Source: Anaerolineaceae bacterium UBA5404 (GTDB lineage: Bacteria > Chloroflexota > Anaerolineae > Anaerolineales > Anaerolineaceae). From it: a stretch of DNA of 64,000 nucleotides. Below the pieces are notes generated by a model. The model searched no databases and was not told the DNA's origin. It saw only the letters and a list, made by a program, of their open reading frames with translations. Every line of letters begins with the position of its first letter. The first letter of the stretch is position 1. Shown in pieces: positions 51,090-60,684 of the stretch. The stretch lies in contig DHNY01000006.1 in the NCBI GenBank assembly GCA_002409625.1, positions 9,759 through 73,758 on the forward strand, given 5' to 3'. Position numbers and translations under genes: made by a program.

Positions 51090-51564
51090 GTTTCCTTCCA
51101 GCCATCAAGACTTGATATTCTAACTGCCATTGGGCGGTATTGTCAAGCCTTTACAACTTTTATTTTATCACAAAATTGGTTTAGGTTATGGATTCATTTA
51201 TCTTTGTAGGGCAATTGCATCTTACTGACTGGAGTATGGAATTAATAGGAAACTTAACAAGAACCATTACTTTTTCTTGAAAATATGATGTAAGAACCTT
51301 CAATCGTTTGTTGATCGAGGCTCAAAAAGACCCACCCCTTTTTATCTAACTCTCTTTTGCGCCGCGAAATTAAGGATTACAGCATTGCAAACAGCGTTGT
51401 CGCGGCGCGGAGGGGGCGAATGGGGAGCTGCTTTGACTAAGCATCACTTTTTTTGAAAGCATAATTTAGATGCAATTGCCCTGTTTATCTTTGGTAATAG
51501 TTTACAAAAAACAGCCCTATTTTGGTAGGGCTGTTTTCAGTACTCAAAAGTCGTATAAATCTGC
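51090..51564. other. Gap between tRNA-Ala(CGC) and the C39-like pseudogene
   Basis: 475 bases. No credible ORF. It contains a GC-rich patch near 51357-51415 with short GCGCCGCG/CGCGGCGC inverted repeats and, at the end, a terminator for the minus-strand gene. Confidence 0.4.
51506..51537 (-). terminator. Terminator downstream of the C39-like gene
   Basis: AAAACAGCCCTA pairs with TAGGGCTGTTTT around a six-base loop. On the minus strand T-rich sequence follows. Confidence 0.8.
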
Positions 51565-53198
51565 TTAGTTTGGTCGGCTTTTTATCTCAAAAAGATCACC
51601 CGGGGCAATGGGCTCATTTAAAAAGTCTTCTTCATTAATCATTTGGGTGCCCACTAACAACATCCGCACATCATCAATTAGGACGTTGCTATTGACCGAG
51701 CTATTTGTTGTAACTTCAAAGGTTAACTGAACAGTTTGACCTTGAAATGCTTTCAGCGAATATCTTGCGGTTGCCCATTTGCTTGAGTTATTTGATGTGC
51801 ATAAATTTGCATAACCAACCTGAGATCCATTGATTTTTATAAAGAAGTAGTCATGGCCACAATCAGTTTCACCGGAAGCAAAGAAGTAATTGAATGCCAA
51901 ATCCTGGTAGCTTGGCGGAATGTAAAATGTTTGCGAAATCTGTGAAATTTCATTGTCCGCGCCACCCAACCATGCAACATATTTGCCACTGGTTGGTTTT
52001 AGGTTGCCTGGAAGGTCGGTACCAATAATGGAATAACCATTACTGGAGTATTCATTCCAATGTGCTGGCCCTTGCTCGAAATTCCAGTTTTGTATCGGCT
52101 GTGGCGCAGGTGGTTTATTCTTAATGATCATTGGAAAAGACATTTGATTAGGCTTGGGCGGTGTGATGTTTTTGGCTAATTTCACCATGCCAATCGACCT
52201 CATCTCCATCCCCTGATAGAATCCACCCCACTGCATAGTGGGTCTTTCGTTTGGATCTGAGATCCAGGTATCGCGGATGTAAATGGTATTGCCATCATAG
52301 CCATAACCAACAACGGAGTGGCCTACCAAGCTAATGAACACGGGACGACCGGCATCAATCTCTTGTTTGAATTGTGCCAACGAAAAACCGCCTGCTACTT
52401 TGTTGTCGGTCAATTGGTTGTAGCACTCGGTAACCTGATAGCCACGGCTTTCGTAGTAAGTTTTCCTGCCTAATGTGCCATCTGAGTAGCCATAAGACAC
52501 CATATCCTCGCAAGTTAGTTTATCGGGGATACCATCGTAATTGTAAAAACTTGTGCTTCCATCATTGTTACTGTGTTTCGATTGACTGGTGTACATGAAA
52601 TCACCAACCGCTTCAGCGAAGGTATGCTCAGGCCATCCGTTTGTAATATATGGGTCTGGCGCTTGGCTTCCATAAGACACCCAATAGTTTTCAATGGAGC
52701 CTCTAGTAGTCCTGCCATCAGTGCCATTGCGCGAGGCGATCAGAGGGTTACTGGGGTAGTCTTTGCCTACACTGTCGGTCCATATTGGCCAACTTGTGTC
52801 TGTTAATGGGGCGACACCGCCATTTGTTGGACCTGTTATAGATTTGCGAAGCCATTGCGGTCGTAATAAGCGCTAATCATTGCCTGACTAACCGCAGAGC
52901 ATCCGAACACCCAGCTATAAGAAGGGAAGTTTGGAATGATACCTTGGGCGCTGTTTTCATCCCGCATGGAAGCCAGGCGCTCTTCTTCAAATTCGGGCAG
53001 AGGCTGAGGAGGTCCATTGATGATACTAATCGTTATCTTAGTGCCATCTTCGCGGGTTTCATACATTTCGGAGTAGTATGGGGAAAATACCTTGATGTTT
53101 GGGTCGCTTTGAGCCAGTGCTTGAGATGAAAAGCCCAAAAATGTAAAGCAAATTAAAGTGGTAAATAATGAGGATAAAAGTTAGTGATGATGTTGCAT
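51565..53198 (-). pseudogene. Disrupted secreted C39-like cysteine peptidase gene
   Basis: From ATG 53198 (SD GAGGA) the frame reads MQHHH, then TAA at codon 6, then a signal-peptide-like run LLSSLFTTLICFTFLGFSS. It continues through the catalytic Cys region WVFGCSAVSQAMISAYYD to a stop near 52836. A one-base shift there restores a long frame (TGPTNGGVAPLTDTSWP...) containing the catalytic His (LVGHSVVGYGYD) and Asp (IYIRDTW), then the hinge MSFPMIIKNKPP and a C-terminal CBM-like jelly roll. A nonsense codon plus a frameshift make it a probable pseudogene; the downstream 371 codons remain open. Confidence 0.8.
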
Positions 53199-53282
53199 GT
53201 TACGTCCTCTCTTTGTTTATATGCAATCTATTAAATTGTTAATCGGGCTCGTTGAATAAACGTGCCCGATTATTGAAAGAAC

Positions 53283-53981
53283 CTATTTGTTGGCAGTACG
53301 CCGGGTGTTATCCTCAATGTTGATAAACAGGCGAATGCTATCCAGGGCTGCGTAGGTAAAGACAAGGGCTAAAAAGGCAAAAACAATCGAGATGGGAAGA
53401 ATTAATAAGCCCATCCACCATGCGCCCATTCTTATGACAGAGATGAACATACCCAAGCCACCGAGCAAAACCAGCCCCGCGTTGATCCAGGAAAGCACCC
53501 GGGCAATGCTCATAAGCAGTTTGAGTGCAGGATATTTGCGTTGGGGCAGGTCTTCGCCTTCTTTGTCAGCTCCAGCATCGGTCTTGTGGGCATTAATCAT
53601 GTCCATGAACATGCCCTTGGTTTCATTAAAGTCAGACTTGTTGGCACCTTTGTTCCAAGCACCTTGGTTGGGTTGACCTTGTGGCGGATAGTAATAGCCT
53701 GGAGGAGGTGCTTGAGGTGGGGCTTGCCAGGCGCCAGCGGGTGGCGGACTTTGAGGTGGGGCTTGCCATTCGCCAGCAGGCGGTGGACTTTGTGGCGCCG
53801 GGGCTTGCCAATCGCTTTCCAGTGGGGGTGTTTGGGCGGGCGGTGGCACAGAAACGGGCACAAAAGCTGCCTCGGGATTGGGGTCATGGCTAATCGGCTG
53901 AGACAAGCTATTGCCACAATTGGTGCAAAAGTTTTGCAGGTCATCATTCATGTTGCCACAGTTTGAACATTGTTTTGACAT
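53283..53981 (-). CDS. Zinc-ribbon, proline-rich membrane protein
   Basis: 232 residues. N-terminal zinc ribbon (CSNCGNMNDDLQNFCTNCG), then a Pro/Gln-rich region with repeats of the PPPAG-x-WQAPP type (about residues 40-110), a charged stretch, and two C-terminal transmembrane helices (about 168-190 and 195-220). SD AAGGAG. Function unknown; the layout suggests a membrane scaffold or sensor. Confidence 0.78.
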   Translation of the reverse strand: MSKQCSNCGNMNDDLQNFCTNCGNSLSQPISHDPNPEAAFVPVSVPPPAQTPPLESDWQAPAPQSPPPAGEWQAPPQSPPPAGAWQAPPQAPPPGYYYPPQGQPNQGAWNKGANKSDFNETKGMFMDMINAHKTDAGADKEGEDLPQRKYPALKLLMSIARVLSWINAGLVLLGGLGMFISVIRMGAWWMGLLILPISIVFAFLALVFTYAALDSIRLFINIEDNTRRTANK

Positions 53982-53997
53982 AATTTCTCCTTTTTGA

Positions 53998-54027
53998 ATA
54001 AAAAAAACGCCCTGAAAAACAGGGCAT
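53998..54027 (-). terminator. Terminator of the Lys-rich small gene
   Basis: GCCCTG-TTTTT-CAGGGC on the minus strand, followed by GTTTTTTTTATTC. Confidence 0.85.
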
Positions 54028-54036
54028 ATGTTAACA

Positions 54037-54156
54037 CTATTTTATTGTGCTGGTGGAGCCAGACTTCTTCTTTTCGTCCTTGGCTTTTCGCTTTTCCTTG
54101 ATGGTCATTTTAGACTTTTTACGGTCTTCTTTTTGGGCTTTATCTTTACTTGCCAT
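54037..54156 (-). CDS. Small lysine-rich protein (39 residues)
   Basis: An ORF of 40 codons with an excellent SD (AAAGGAG, seven bases before ATG 54156) and its own terminator directly after the stop. The product starts MASKDKAQKEDRKKSKM and has about 14 Lys, few hydrophobic residues and no predicted fold. A nucleic-acid- or ribosome-binding role is possible, but this is only inferred from charge. Confidence 0.7.
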   Translation of the reverse strand: MASKDKAQKEDRKKSKMTIKEKRKAKDEKKKSGSTSTIK

Positions 54157-54465
54157 ATTGCACTCCTTTGAAAAATATTCCCTCAATTAATTATATACCA
54201 AAAGCTGTTTGTCAACGAATTTTTTTTGAATTAAAAACACATTGGATTTGCTACATAAAACAGGAACAATTGGTAACACTAATGATACTTGATTTATTGG
54301 TTCATGGAAAACAAGAAAATAATGTCACCTGTTTTTTCTAGTATATAAAATTCATTGATGTTCCGTACAAATCTATCATCAGAGCGGGTCTTTTTTGGGC
54401 AAGTCGGTCGCAAAGTGGTATCATTATCTATTGGACAATCGGTGTTGTCCAGTGGAGGCGTGGCT

Positions 54466-54879
54466 TTGGACGAGCAAGCAAGACAGACAAGAACGCGTTA
54501 CTTATTAATCATCCTCATTCTTATAACGATTCCATGTTACATCCTGGGATTTGTACTTTTGCGCATTAACCGCAGTCCACAAGTGCCCTCACCAACGCCA
54601 GTGAGTACCCAAGGTCCGCCCTTACAAGATACAAATACGCCTACAATAACCTTAACAGGTTATCTAACCCGCACGGCGACGGTTACTCCAACAGAAACCC
54701 TAATACCAAGCGAAACGCTTACACCTACTTCTACAATCACTCAAACACCAAGCCCGTCTCCAAGCCCATCGGAAACGGCTACTGAAACTGCAACTGAATT
54801 ACCGGATCCAACAGATGAACCGATTGATACCCCAGAACCAACTGTGGAACCGGATGAACCTAACCCAACAGAACCCTAG
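54466..54879 (+). CDS. Single-pass membrane protein with Thr/Pro-rich extracellular domain
   Basis: 137 residues if started at TTG 54466, which has GGAGG seven bases upstream; GTG 54460 is one base from that SD and less likely, and a longer frame to 54355 exists. One transmembrane helix (about 12-34), then an extracellular low-complexity domain of Thr, Pro, Ser and Glu (TPTETLIPSETLTPTSTIT). Such tails are commonly O-glycosylated or act as wall-spanning linkers. It precedes the M42 genes by six bases. Confidence 0.68.
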   Translation: MDEQARQTRTRYLLIILILITIPCYILGFVLLRINRSPQVPSPTPVSTQGPPLQDTNTPTITLTGYLTRTATVTPTETLIPSETLTPTSTITQTPSPSPSPSETATETATELPDPTDEPIDTPEPTVEPDEPNPTEP

Positions 54880-54885
54880 AAAGAG

Positions 54886-55962
54886 ATGCCTATGACCTTC
54901 GAATTGATTCCCTTCCTAAAGGACATGCTCTCAGCCCCAGGATTGAGCGGCTATGAAAGACCCATCCGCGATATTATCTCCCGGGCTTGGGAGCCGCTGA
55001 GCGATGAATTGAGTCTCAGCAATCTGGGCAGCCTGCTCGCGCTAAAACGCGGTGAAGGACCTGAACCCAGACCAACCGTAATGATTGCCGTGCACATGGA
55101 CGCAATCGGTCTTATGGTAACCGCAATTGAGGATGGCTTTTTGCGCTTCACTCAGGTGGGTGGCGTGGATCCACGCATCCTGCCCGGTCAACCGGTGATT
55201 GTGCATGCAAGCAATAGCGAACCCAAAGATTTGCCCGCCCTGGTGGTAATGCCCCCGGCGCAGTTGCTTCCCAAAGAGGCAGGCACGGGACCGCTTGCCC
55301 AGGCTTATTTGCTGGTGGATACGGGTTTACGTGCCAAGGATGTTGAAAAACTGGTACGCGTGGGTGATATTATTTCATTCGCCTCCAAACCAGAAGAACT
55401 GGCTGGTGATACCATTGCCGGACACACCCTGGACAACCGCGCCTCAGTCGCCGCAGCTACCGTCGCTTTGGAAATGCTGCAAAAACGTCGCCATCAATGG
55501 GATGTGGTGGCTGATGCAACCGTGCAAGAAGAGGTTGGCGTGATTGGCGGGCTTTTAGACCCCATTAAAATTAAACCCGACCTGGCGATTGTGGTGGATG
55601 TTACCTTTGCAACCGGACCCGGCGGCAGTGGATCGACCAATTTTGAGCTGGGTGGCGGTATTTCGATGAATTGGGGCGCAAATGTGCACCCCGCGCTTTA
55701 TAAAGCCTTGGAAGAAACCGCTAAAGATTGCGAAATTCCGATTTATAAGGAATTCTCACCCAGCATGTCGGGCACCGATGCTTACGGTATTCAAGTGGCT
55801 GAAGAGGGCATATCTGTGGTTGAAATCGGCATTCCCTTGCGCTATATGCACACGCCCGTAGAGCAGGTGGCAATCAAAGATATCCAACGAGCTGGCAGGC
55901 TGATGGCAGAATTCATCACCAATTTGCCACTCGATTTCATGAATACTGTGAAGTGGGAGTAG
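54886..55962 (+). CDS. M42 family metallo-aminopeptidase, first of three
   Basis: 358 residues (ATG 54886; another ATG two codons later). Binuclear-metal residues appear in IAVHMDAIGLM (His, Asp), HTLDNRAS (bridging Asp), VQEEVGVIGG (Glu pair, general base and ligand), VVDVTF (Asp) and RYMHTPVE (His). M42 enzymes are cytosolic aminopeptidases or glutamyl/endoglucanase-like proteins forming 12-subunit TET shells. This copy has the most divergent segment (GPGGSGSTNF) before the dimer region. Confidence 0.9.
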   Translation: MPMTFELIPFLKDMLSAPGLSGYERPIRDIISRAWEPLSDELSLSNLGSLLALKRGEGPEPRPTVMIAVHMDAIGLMVTAIEDGFLRFTQVGGVDPRILPGQPVIVHASNSEPKDLPALVVMPPAQLLPKEAGTGPLAQAYLLVDTGLRAKDVEKLVRVGDIISFASKPEELAGDTIAGHTLDNRASVAAATVALEMLQKRRHQWDVVADATVQEEVGVIGGLLDPIKIKPDLAIVVDVTFATGPGGSGSTNFELGGGISMNWGANVHPALYKALEETAKDCEIPIYKEFSPSMSGTDAYGIQVAEEGISVVEIGIPLRYMHTPVEQVAIKDIQRAGRLMAEFITNLPLDFMNTVKWE

Positions 55963-55965
55963 ACC

Positions 55966-57057
55966 ATGGCAAAGAAAATGGAAGCCCCAAAAATGTTTAA
56001 ACCCAAAATGGGTAAAAAAGAACTCGAATTGCTCGGAAAACTGACCAATGCCTTGGCTGTTTCAGGTGATGAACAGGAAATACGCCAGATTGTGATGGAC
56101 GAGTTGGAAGGCTTTGCCGATGAGATGCGTGTGGATCATCTCGGCAATGTGCTGGTTACAAAACTTGGCAAGGGCAAGAAACGCCTGCGTGTGATGGTTG
56201 CCGCACATATGGACGAAGTCGGTTTTATGCTCATCAAGGATGAGGGTAAAGGTATCTTCGAATTCCGTACTGTGGGTGGCATTGATCCTCGTCAACTGGT
56301 TGGCAAGCAAGTGATTGTTGGGCGGGATCATGTGCCCGGCATCATTGGCGCCAAAGCCATTCACCTAACCACACCGCAAGAACGCAAGCAGGTTTTGCCG
56401 GTTACACAATTGCGCATCGATTTGGGTCCGGGTGGATCAACAAAAGCCAAACCGGGCGACCGTGCGACCTTTGCCACGGAATTGCAGGTTTTAGGCCCCA
56501 CACTTTGTGCAAAGGCTTTGGACAATCGCTTGGGTGTTTATAACCTCATCCAGCTGGTAAAAAATGCACCTGAAAATATCGACCTTTTGGCTGCATTCAC
56601 CGTGCAAGAGGAAGTTGGTTTACGCGGTGCAAAAGTTGCCGCTTTTAGCTTCAATCCGGATATTGGCATTGCCATCGACTCGACCCCGGCCTTTGACTTG
56701 CCCGATTATCACGGTGAAGAAAACACGCAGTATCGCACGCACTTGGATGGCGGACCTGCCATTTACGTGATGGATGGTGCCACGATTGCAGACCGGCGAT
56801 TGGTTGATTGGTTGGTGGATACCGCTAAAGCGGAAAACATCCCCTGGCAGTTCCGACAGCCTGCGCCGGGTGGCACTGATGCGGGCGCAATTCATCGGGT
56901 GCGCGAAGGCGTGCCCAGTGTCTCGGTTTCTGTACCCGGGCGTTATGCTCACAGTGCAGCTGGCATGGCTCGCATCGATGATGAACTCAACACTTTAAAA
57001 CTATTACACGCCGCATTGGCGCGATTGGATGAAAAAATCCTTCTAAGGCAGGAGTAA
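55966..57057 (+). CDS. M42 family metallo-aminopeptidase, second of three
   Basis: 363 residues, starting three bases after the first copy. Active-site sequences: VAAHMDEVGFML, KALDNRLGVYNL, VQEEVGLRGAKVAA, IAIDSTPAF, PGGTDAGAIHR and RYAHSAAG. All metal ligands are present. It is clearly a paralogue of its neighbours, with a short basic N-terminal extension. Confidence 0.92.
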   Translation: MAKKMEAPKMFKPKMGKKELELLGKLTNALAVSGDEQEIRQIVMDELEGFADEMRVDHLGNVLVTKLGKGKKRLRVMVAAHMDEVGFMLIKDEGKGIFEFRTVGGIDPRQLVGKQVIVGRDHVPGIIGAKAIHLTTPQERKQVLPVTQLRIDLGPGGSTKAKPGDRATFATELQVLGPTLCAKALDNRLGVYNLIQLVKNAPENIDLLAAFTVQEEVGLRGAKVAAFSFNPDIGIAIDSTPAFDLPDYHGEENTQYRTHLDGGPAIYVMDGATIADRRLVDWLVDTAKAENIPWQFRQPAPGGTDAGAIHRVREGVPSVSVSVPGRYAHSAAGMARIDDELNTLKLLHAALARLDEKILLRQE

Positions 57058-57060
57058 ACA

Positions 57061-58089
57061 ATGGCAGAAAAGAAAAAAGACAACTTACTTGAACTGATAA
57101 AACGTTTGGTTGAAACCCCCGGACCTTCTGGGCAGGAACATCAAATCCGAGCCGCGGTGCGAGAGGAAATTGAAGGCTATGCTGATGAAATCCGCACCGA
57201 CGCTTTGGGCAACCTCATCGTGCGCGTGGGCAGCAAAAAAGCTGGCGGCATGCGTGTGATGGTTTCAGCGCATATTGATGAAATTGGTCTGATGGTTACC
57301 CATATTGACGAAAAAGGTTTCGCACGCTTTTTGTCGATTGGAGGTGTTAGCCCCTTAACCTGCCTGGGCAATCGGGTGCTCTTTATGGATGGCACCCGCG
57401 GCGTTATTGGCATGGAATCGATTGAGCCTGGCACTATGCCTACCTTGGACAAAATGTACATTGATACTGGCGCTACCTCCGCTAAGGACTGCCCAGTACA
57501 GGTGGGCGATGTGTGTGGTTTTGAACGCCCCTTCCTGGATATGGGTAAGCGTTTGGTGGCAAAGTCGATGGACGATCGCATTGCTGCTGCAATCGCCATT
57601 GAAGCCATGAAATTGGTGAAGAAAACCAGCCCCAACGAGATTTACTTCGTTTTTAGTGTGCAAGAAGAAGTGGGCATCCGTGGTGCGACAACAGCGGCTT
57701 ATGGCGTGAACCCCGAAGTGGGCATCGCAGTGGACGTAACCGGCGTTGGTGACACGCCCAAAGGCTTTAAGCTTAATGTTGAATTGGGTAATGGACCTGC
57801 CATCAAGGTGCGCGATAGCTCCTTTATTGCTGACCCGCGGGTTGTTCAGTGGATGGTGAATGAAGCCAAAGCGCAAAAATTGCCTTACCAAATGGAAGTG
57901 CTCACCTTTGGCGGTACAGACGGTCGCGCCATTCAAATGACGCGCGAAGGCGTGCCGGCGGGATGCCTCTCCATTGGCAGTCGTTATATCCACACCCCCA
58001 GCGAAATGGTTGACCGGGCTGATGTTGAAAATTCGATCAAACTTTTAGCGGGTTTGCTGAATAACAAAATTGAATTAGGTGAGCTCTAA
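57061..58089 (+). CDS. M42 family metallo-aminopeptidase, third of three
   Basis: 342 residues, three bases after the second copy. VSAHIDEIGLMV, KSMDDRIAAAIA (Asp-Asp instead of Asp-Asn, which is within family variation), VQEEVGIRGATTAA, IAVDVTGVGD, FGGTDGRAIQ and RYIHTPSEMVD supply the metal and catalytic residues. Three adjacent M42 genes with overlapping or minimal gaps suggest one mRNA and possibly mixed oligomers with complementary specificity. Confidence 0.92.
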   Translation: MAEKKKDNLLELIKRLVETPGPSGQEHQIRAAVREEIEGYADEIRTDALGNLIVRVGSKKAGGMRVMVSAHIDEIGLMVTHIDEKGFARFLSIGGVSPLTCLGNRVLFMDGTRGVIGMESIEPGTMPTLDKMYIDTGATSAKDCPVQVGDVCGFERPFLDMGKRLVAKSMDDRIAAAIAIEAMKLVKKTSPNEIYFVFSVQEEVGIRGATTAAYGVNPEVGIAVDVTGVGDTPKGFKLNVELGNGPAIKVRDSSFIADPRVVQWMVNEAKAQKLPYQMEVLTFGGTDGRAIQMTREGVPAGCLSIGSRYIHTPSEMVDRADVENSIKLLAGLLNNKIELGEL

Positions 58090-58125
58090 GCTTCTGTTTT
58101 ATGCTGAAGCTTAGTACAAAAGCGA

Positions 58126-58131
58126 TATAAT
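58126..58131 (+). promoter_or_regulatory. -10 box of a likely leaderless promoter for the solute-binding lipoprotein
   Basis: TATAAT, AAGGCT, then ATG 58138; six-base spacing. AAGG could be a marginal SD. Confidence 0.55.
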
Positions 58132-58137
58132 AAGGCT

Positions 58138-59475
58138 ATGAACAAAAGATCTCACAGCTGGTTTAAACTGACCCTGCTTTTGCTGATGGCAACAGCTTTG
58201 TTGGCTTTAAACGGCTGTGAGATGATTAAAAATTTGGATTTCCCCTGGGAAGAGAACGCCGGTGTGCCAACAAAAACGCTTGTTCCGCCTGTGGCAACAG
58301 AAACCCAGGTGCCCACGCCCACGCAGGCGCCGGTTGATCCAACGCCAACTCAGGTGCCCAGGCAGACGCGTTTGGTTTTGTGGTTGCCGCCGGAGTTTGA
58401 CCCTGAAGAAGATAATGCTGCCGCAGGGCTTTTGAAAGCACGTTTGGAGCGGTTTGCCCGCAACAATCGCATCGAAATTGATGTGCGCCTCAAAAACCCT
58501 TCAGGGAGCAGCAATGTTATCGAATCCCTCATTGCCACCAACGGTGCCGCGCCAGAAAATTTGCCGGCTGTTGTGCTTTTGCGCAAGCAAGACCTCGATG
58601 CGGCTCACGCGCGGGGTTTGGTTTATGTGAATGAGGCTTTGCAGACGCTTTCGGGCGATACAGACTGGTATAGCTTCGCGCGTGAAGCGGTGAGCCACGA
58701 AAACACAAGTTTTGGCATTGGGCTCTTGGGCGATCCAATGATTTTGGCGTATCAAAGCCGTTTGGAGAGCGTTCCTGAAAATAATTGGTTCACTCTGCCA
58801 AAAAGCCCGGTTCGTTTTGGCTTTGCCGCGGATGATTCACAAGGGCGCTTTATGCTTTTGCTCTATTTAGCCTCAAACGGCGAGACGCGCGATGCGCAAA
58901 ACCAGCTCATCCTGCAAAAAGAACCCCTAACACAAGCGCTGCAAGTCTTGGCTGACATGCAAAGCGCGCGTAATTTAAGCCCTGCTGTTTTGCAGATGCA
59001 AACACCCAGCGCGGTCTGGCAAAGTTTTGCAGCCTGGAATTTGGAGACCGCAGCAATGCCAGCCAGTGTGGTTCTAAAAGCTTTGGCAGGTGATACCACT
59101 GGGCAACCAGAATTGCTGTTCACTCCGGTTGAATTCACCTTAACCGAATCCTGGACACTTGCTTTGGCTCATCCGGGTGAGGCACAACAAGAGCTCGGAA
59201 CGAAATTGATTCAGGATTTGACCGAGACAAACTTTTTAGCGAAATGGAGCGAAGCATTAGGCTATGTGCCGGCGCGCCCAACAGCTTTAGGTGCCTGGAC
59301 GAATGTGAATCTCAAACCGGCTTTGGAAAGGGTGATGAATATTGCCCGCTTGTACCCGCGCGATGACACGATTATCAGCCTGGGTCCCATTTTACGAAAT
59401 GCGGCACTGATGATTATTCGCGATGGCGCCTCCGTGGAAGAAGCGGTGAGCCAAGCGCTCGAAGGCATAAAATAA
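58138..59475 (+). CDS. Extracellular solute-binding lipoprotein
   Basis: 445 residues. Lipoprotein signal with lipobox ALNGC (Cys near residue 28), Pro/Thr-rich linker to about residue 75, then a two-lobe fold like family 1 sugar-binding proteins (LARFARNNRIEIDVRLKNPS-type start, LPAVVLLRKQDLDAAHARGL, LGYVPARPTALGAW near the end). The ligand is probably a sugar or oligosaccharide, but no permease genes are adjacent. Followed by two small membrane proteins. Confidence 0.8.
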   Translation: MNKRSHSWFKLTLLLLMATALLALNGCEMIKNLDFPWEENAGVPTKTLVPPVATETQVPTPTQAPVDPTPTQVPRQTRLVLWLPPEFDPEEDNAAAGLLKARLERFARNNRIEIDVRLKNPSGSSNVIESLIATNGAAPENLPAVVLLRKQDLDAAHARGLVYVNEALQTLSGDTDWYSFAREAVSHENTSFGIGLLGDPMILAYQSRLESVPENNWFTLPKSPVRFGFAADDSQGRFMLLLYLASNGETRDAQNQLILQKEPLTQALQVLADMQSARNLSPAVLQMQTPSAVWQSFAAWNLETAAMPASVVLKALAGDTTGQPELLFTPVEFTLTESWTLALAHPGEAQQELGTKLIQDLTETNFLAKWSEALGYVPARPTALGAWTNVNLKPALERVMNIARLYPRDDTIISLGPILRNAALMIIRDGASVEEAVSQALEGIK

Positions 59476-59497
59476 GGGATGGATTGGACGTTTTTGT

Positions 59498-59917
59498 ATG
59501 GATGACCTAAAAGCACCGCTAGCCGGGCAAGAACCGCAACACAAAGCAAAGAATAAAGCCCAAAAAGGCGCCTTGCCTGTGAAACGAGGTAATGGCTTGC
59601 TGATTGCGATTATCGGCTTGGCTGTGGTGACGGTTGTTTTGGTAGTTTTGGCGGTCTTGATTCAGCCAATTATGACCCCGCAAGGGCAAATTGAAGCCAC
59701 CGCGATTGCGATAACCAAAACCGCGGCACATAAAACCGGTGATTATATTGATCCGGATCTGCTGATTGAGCCTTTACCAGTAGAGAACGTGAGCGGCATT
59801 GCCATTTTAGGCGGGCTAATGGCGCTGATTGTGCTGGGGGTTGTGTTAAGAGAGTATGTCCTCTGGCGGAGGAAGGGCAGTGGCGATGACATCCCGGATG
59901 GAAACAAAACAGGTTAA
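59498..59917 (+). CDS. Small membrane protein with two helices
   Basis: 139 residues. Lys/Gln-rich cytoplasmic N-terminus, transmembrane helix near 30-52 (LLIAIIGLAVVTVVLVVLAV), an extracytoplasmic segment of about 45 residues, and a second helix near 103-120 (GIAILGGLMALIVLGVVL). No family recognised. It overlaps the following gene, so the two are coupled. Confidence 0.65.
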   Translation: MDDLKAPLAGQEPQHKAKNKAQKGALPVKRGNGLLIAIIGLAVVTVVLVVLAVLIQPIMTPQGQIEATAIAITKTAAHKTGDYIDPDLLIEPLPVENVSGIAILGGLMALIVLGVVLREYVLWRRKGSGDDIPDGNKTG

Positions 59918-60449
59918 AGAGAAACCTACGGGCGCGATTGTTGCTGGCATTATTTTTGCAGTAATAAGTATTCTTGCATACCTTTTCCAAAGTTTTATTG
60001 ATTTTCAAGCTTTATTGCTGCTTTTGCCTCTTGCCGCGGGACTTTTGATTGCGGTTTGTCTTTCCCCGGCATACAAAATTCAGTACATTTTGTTTGCCAT
60101 CATCCTGGCACTCTTTCTTGTTATATTTCTGATTTTGGGCAACTTGCGGTTTAACACGATTTTTGGTTTGGGAGGACCCTGGTTACACCTCTATTTCATT
60201 ATCATTGTTTTGGCTTTAACGCTCCTCAATGGCATTGCTTTGCTCATTCACCTCTTGCAAAGACGCATTACTGTTGTGCTTATTATTGAAGTCCTGATTA
60301 CGGTGGCTTTTGTGTTACCCTTGTTTTTATATGCCCGCTCAGCTTTGTGGGGCGTTTTGTTCCTTGTGATTTTTATCTCAAAATGCTGTGCTTACATTGC
60401 TTACAATCGCAATCGGCTTGCCGCAATGACTATTGAGGCAGTCGCTTAG
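59886..60449 (+). CDS. Polytopic membrane protein, first of two paralogues
   Basis: 187 residues from ATG 59886 (SD GGAGGAAGG about nine bases upstream), overlapping the previous gene by 32 bases. Five or six transmembrane helices (about 13-165). The C-terminal part (LLIHLLQRRITVVLIIEVL, LVIFISKCCAYIAYNRN) is similar to the protein at 60685. Unknown family. Confidence 0.65.
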   Translation: MTSRMETKQVKEKPTGAIVAGIIFAVISILAYLFQSFIDFQALLLLLPLAAGLLIAVCLSPAYKIQYILFAIILALFLVIFLILGNLRFNTIFGLGGPWLHLYFIIIVLALTLLNGIALLIHLLQRRITVVLIIEVLITVAFVLPLFLYARSALWGVLFLVIFISKCCAYIAYNRNRLAAMTIEAVA

Positions 60450-60684
60450 CCAAATCCCTTTTCTTTCTCGAAGCAAAAGTATCGCTAAGGTTAGTGGTGT
60501 GTATGCCATTAGCAGGATCTGATTTGCCCAGGATTTCATCGTTTTGGGTTGTACAAAGCATATATATTCGGCAACTTTTTAGTTTATAAAGCGTTTTATA
60601 GAATAGAAACACACTAAAAAGCTGATTTTTTAAGCTATTGTTCTGCGGATGATCTTTTTCTACGCAGAGAAACTGGAGATAGAA

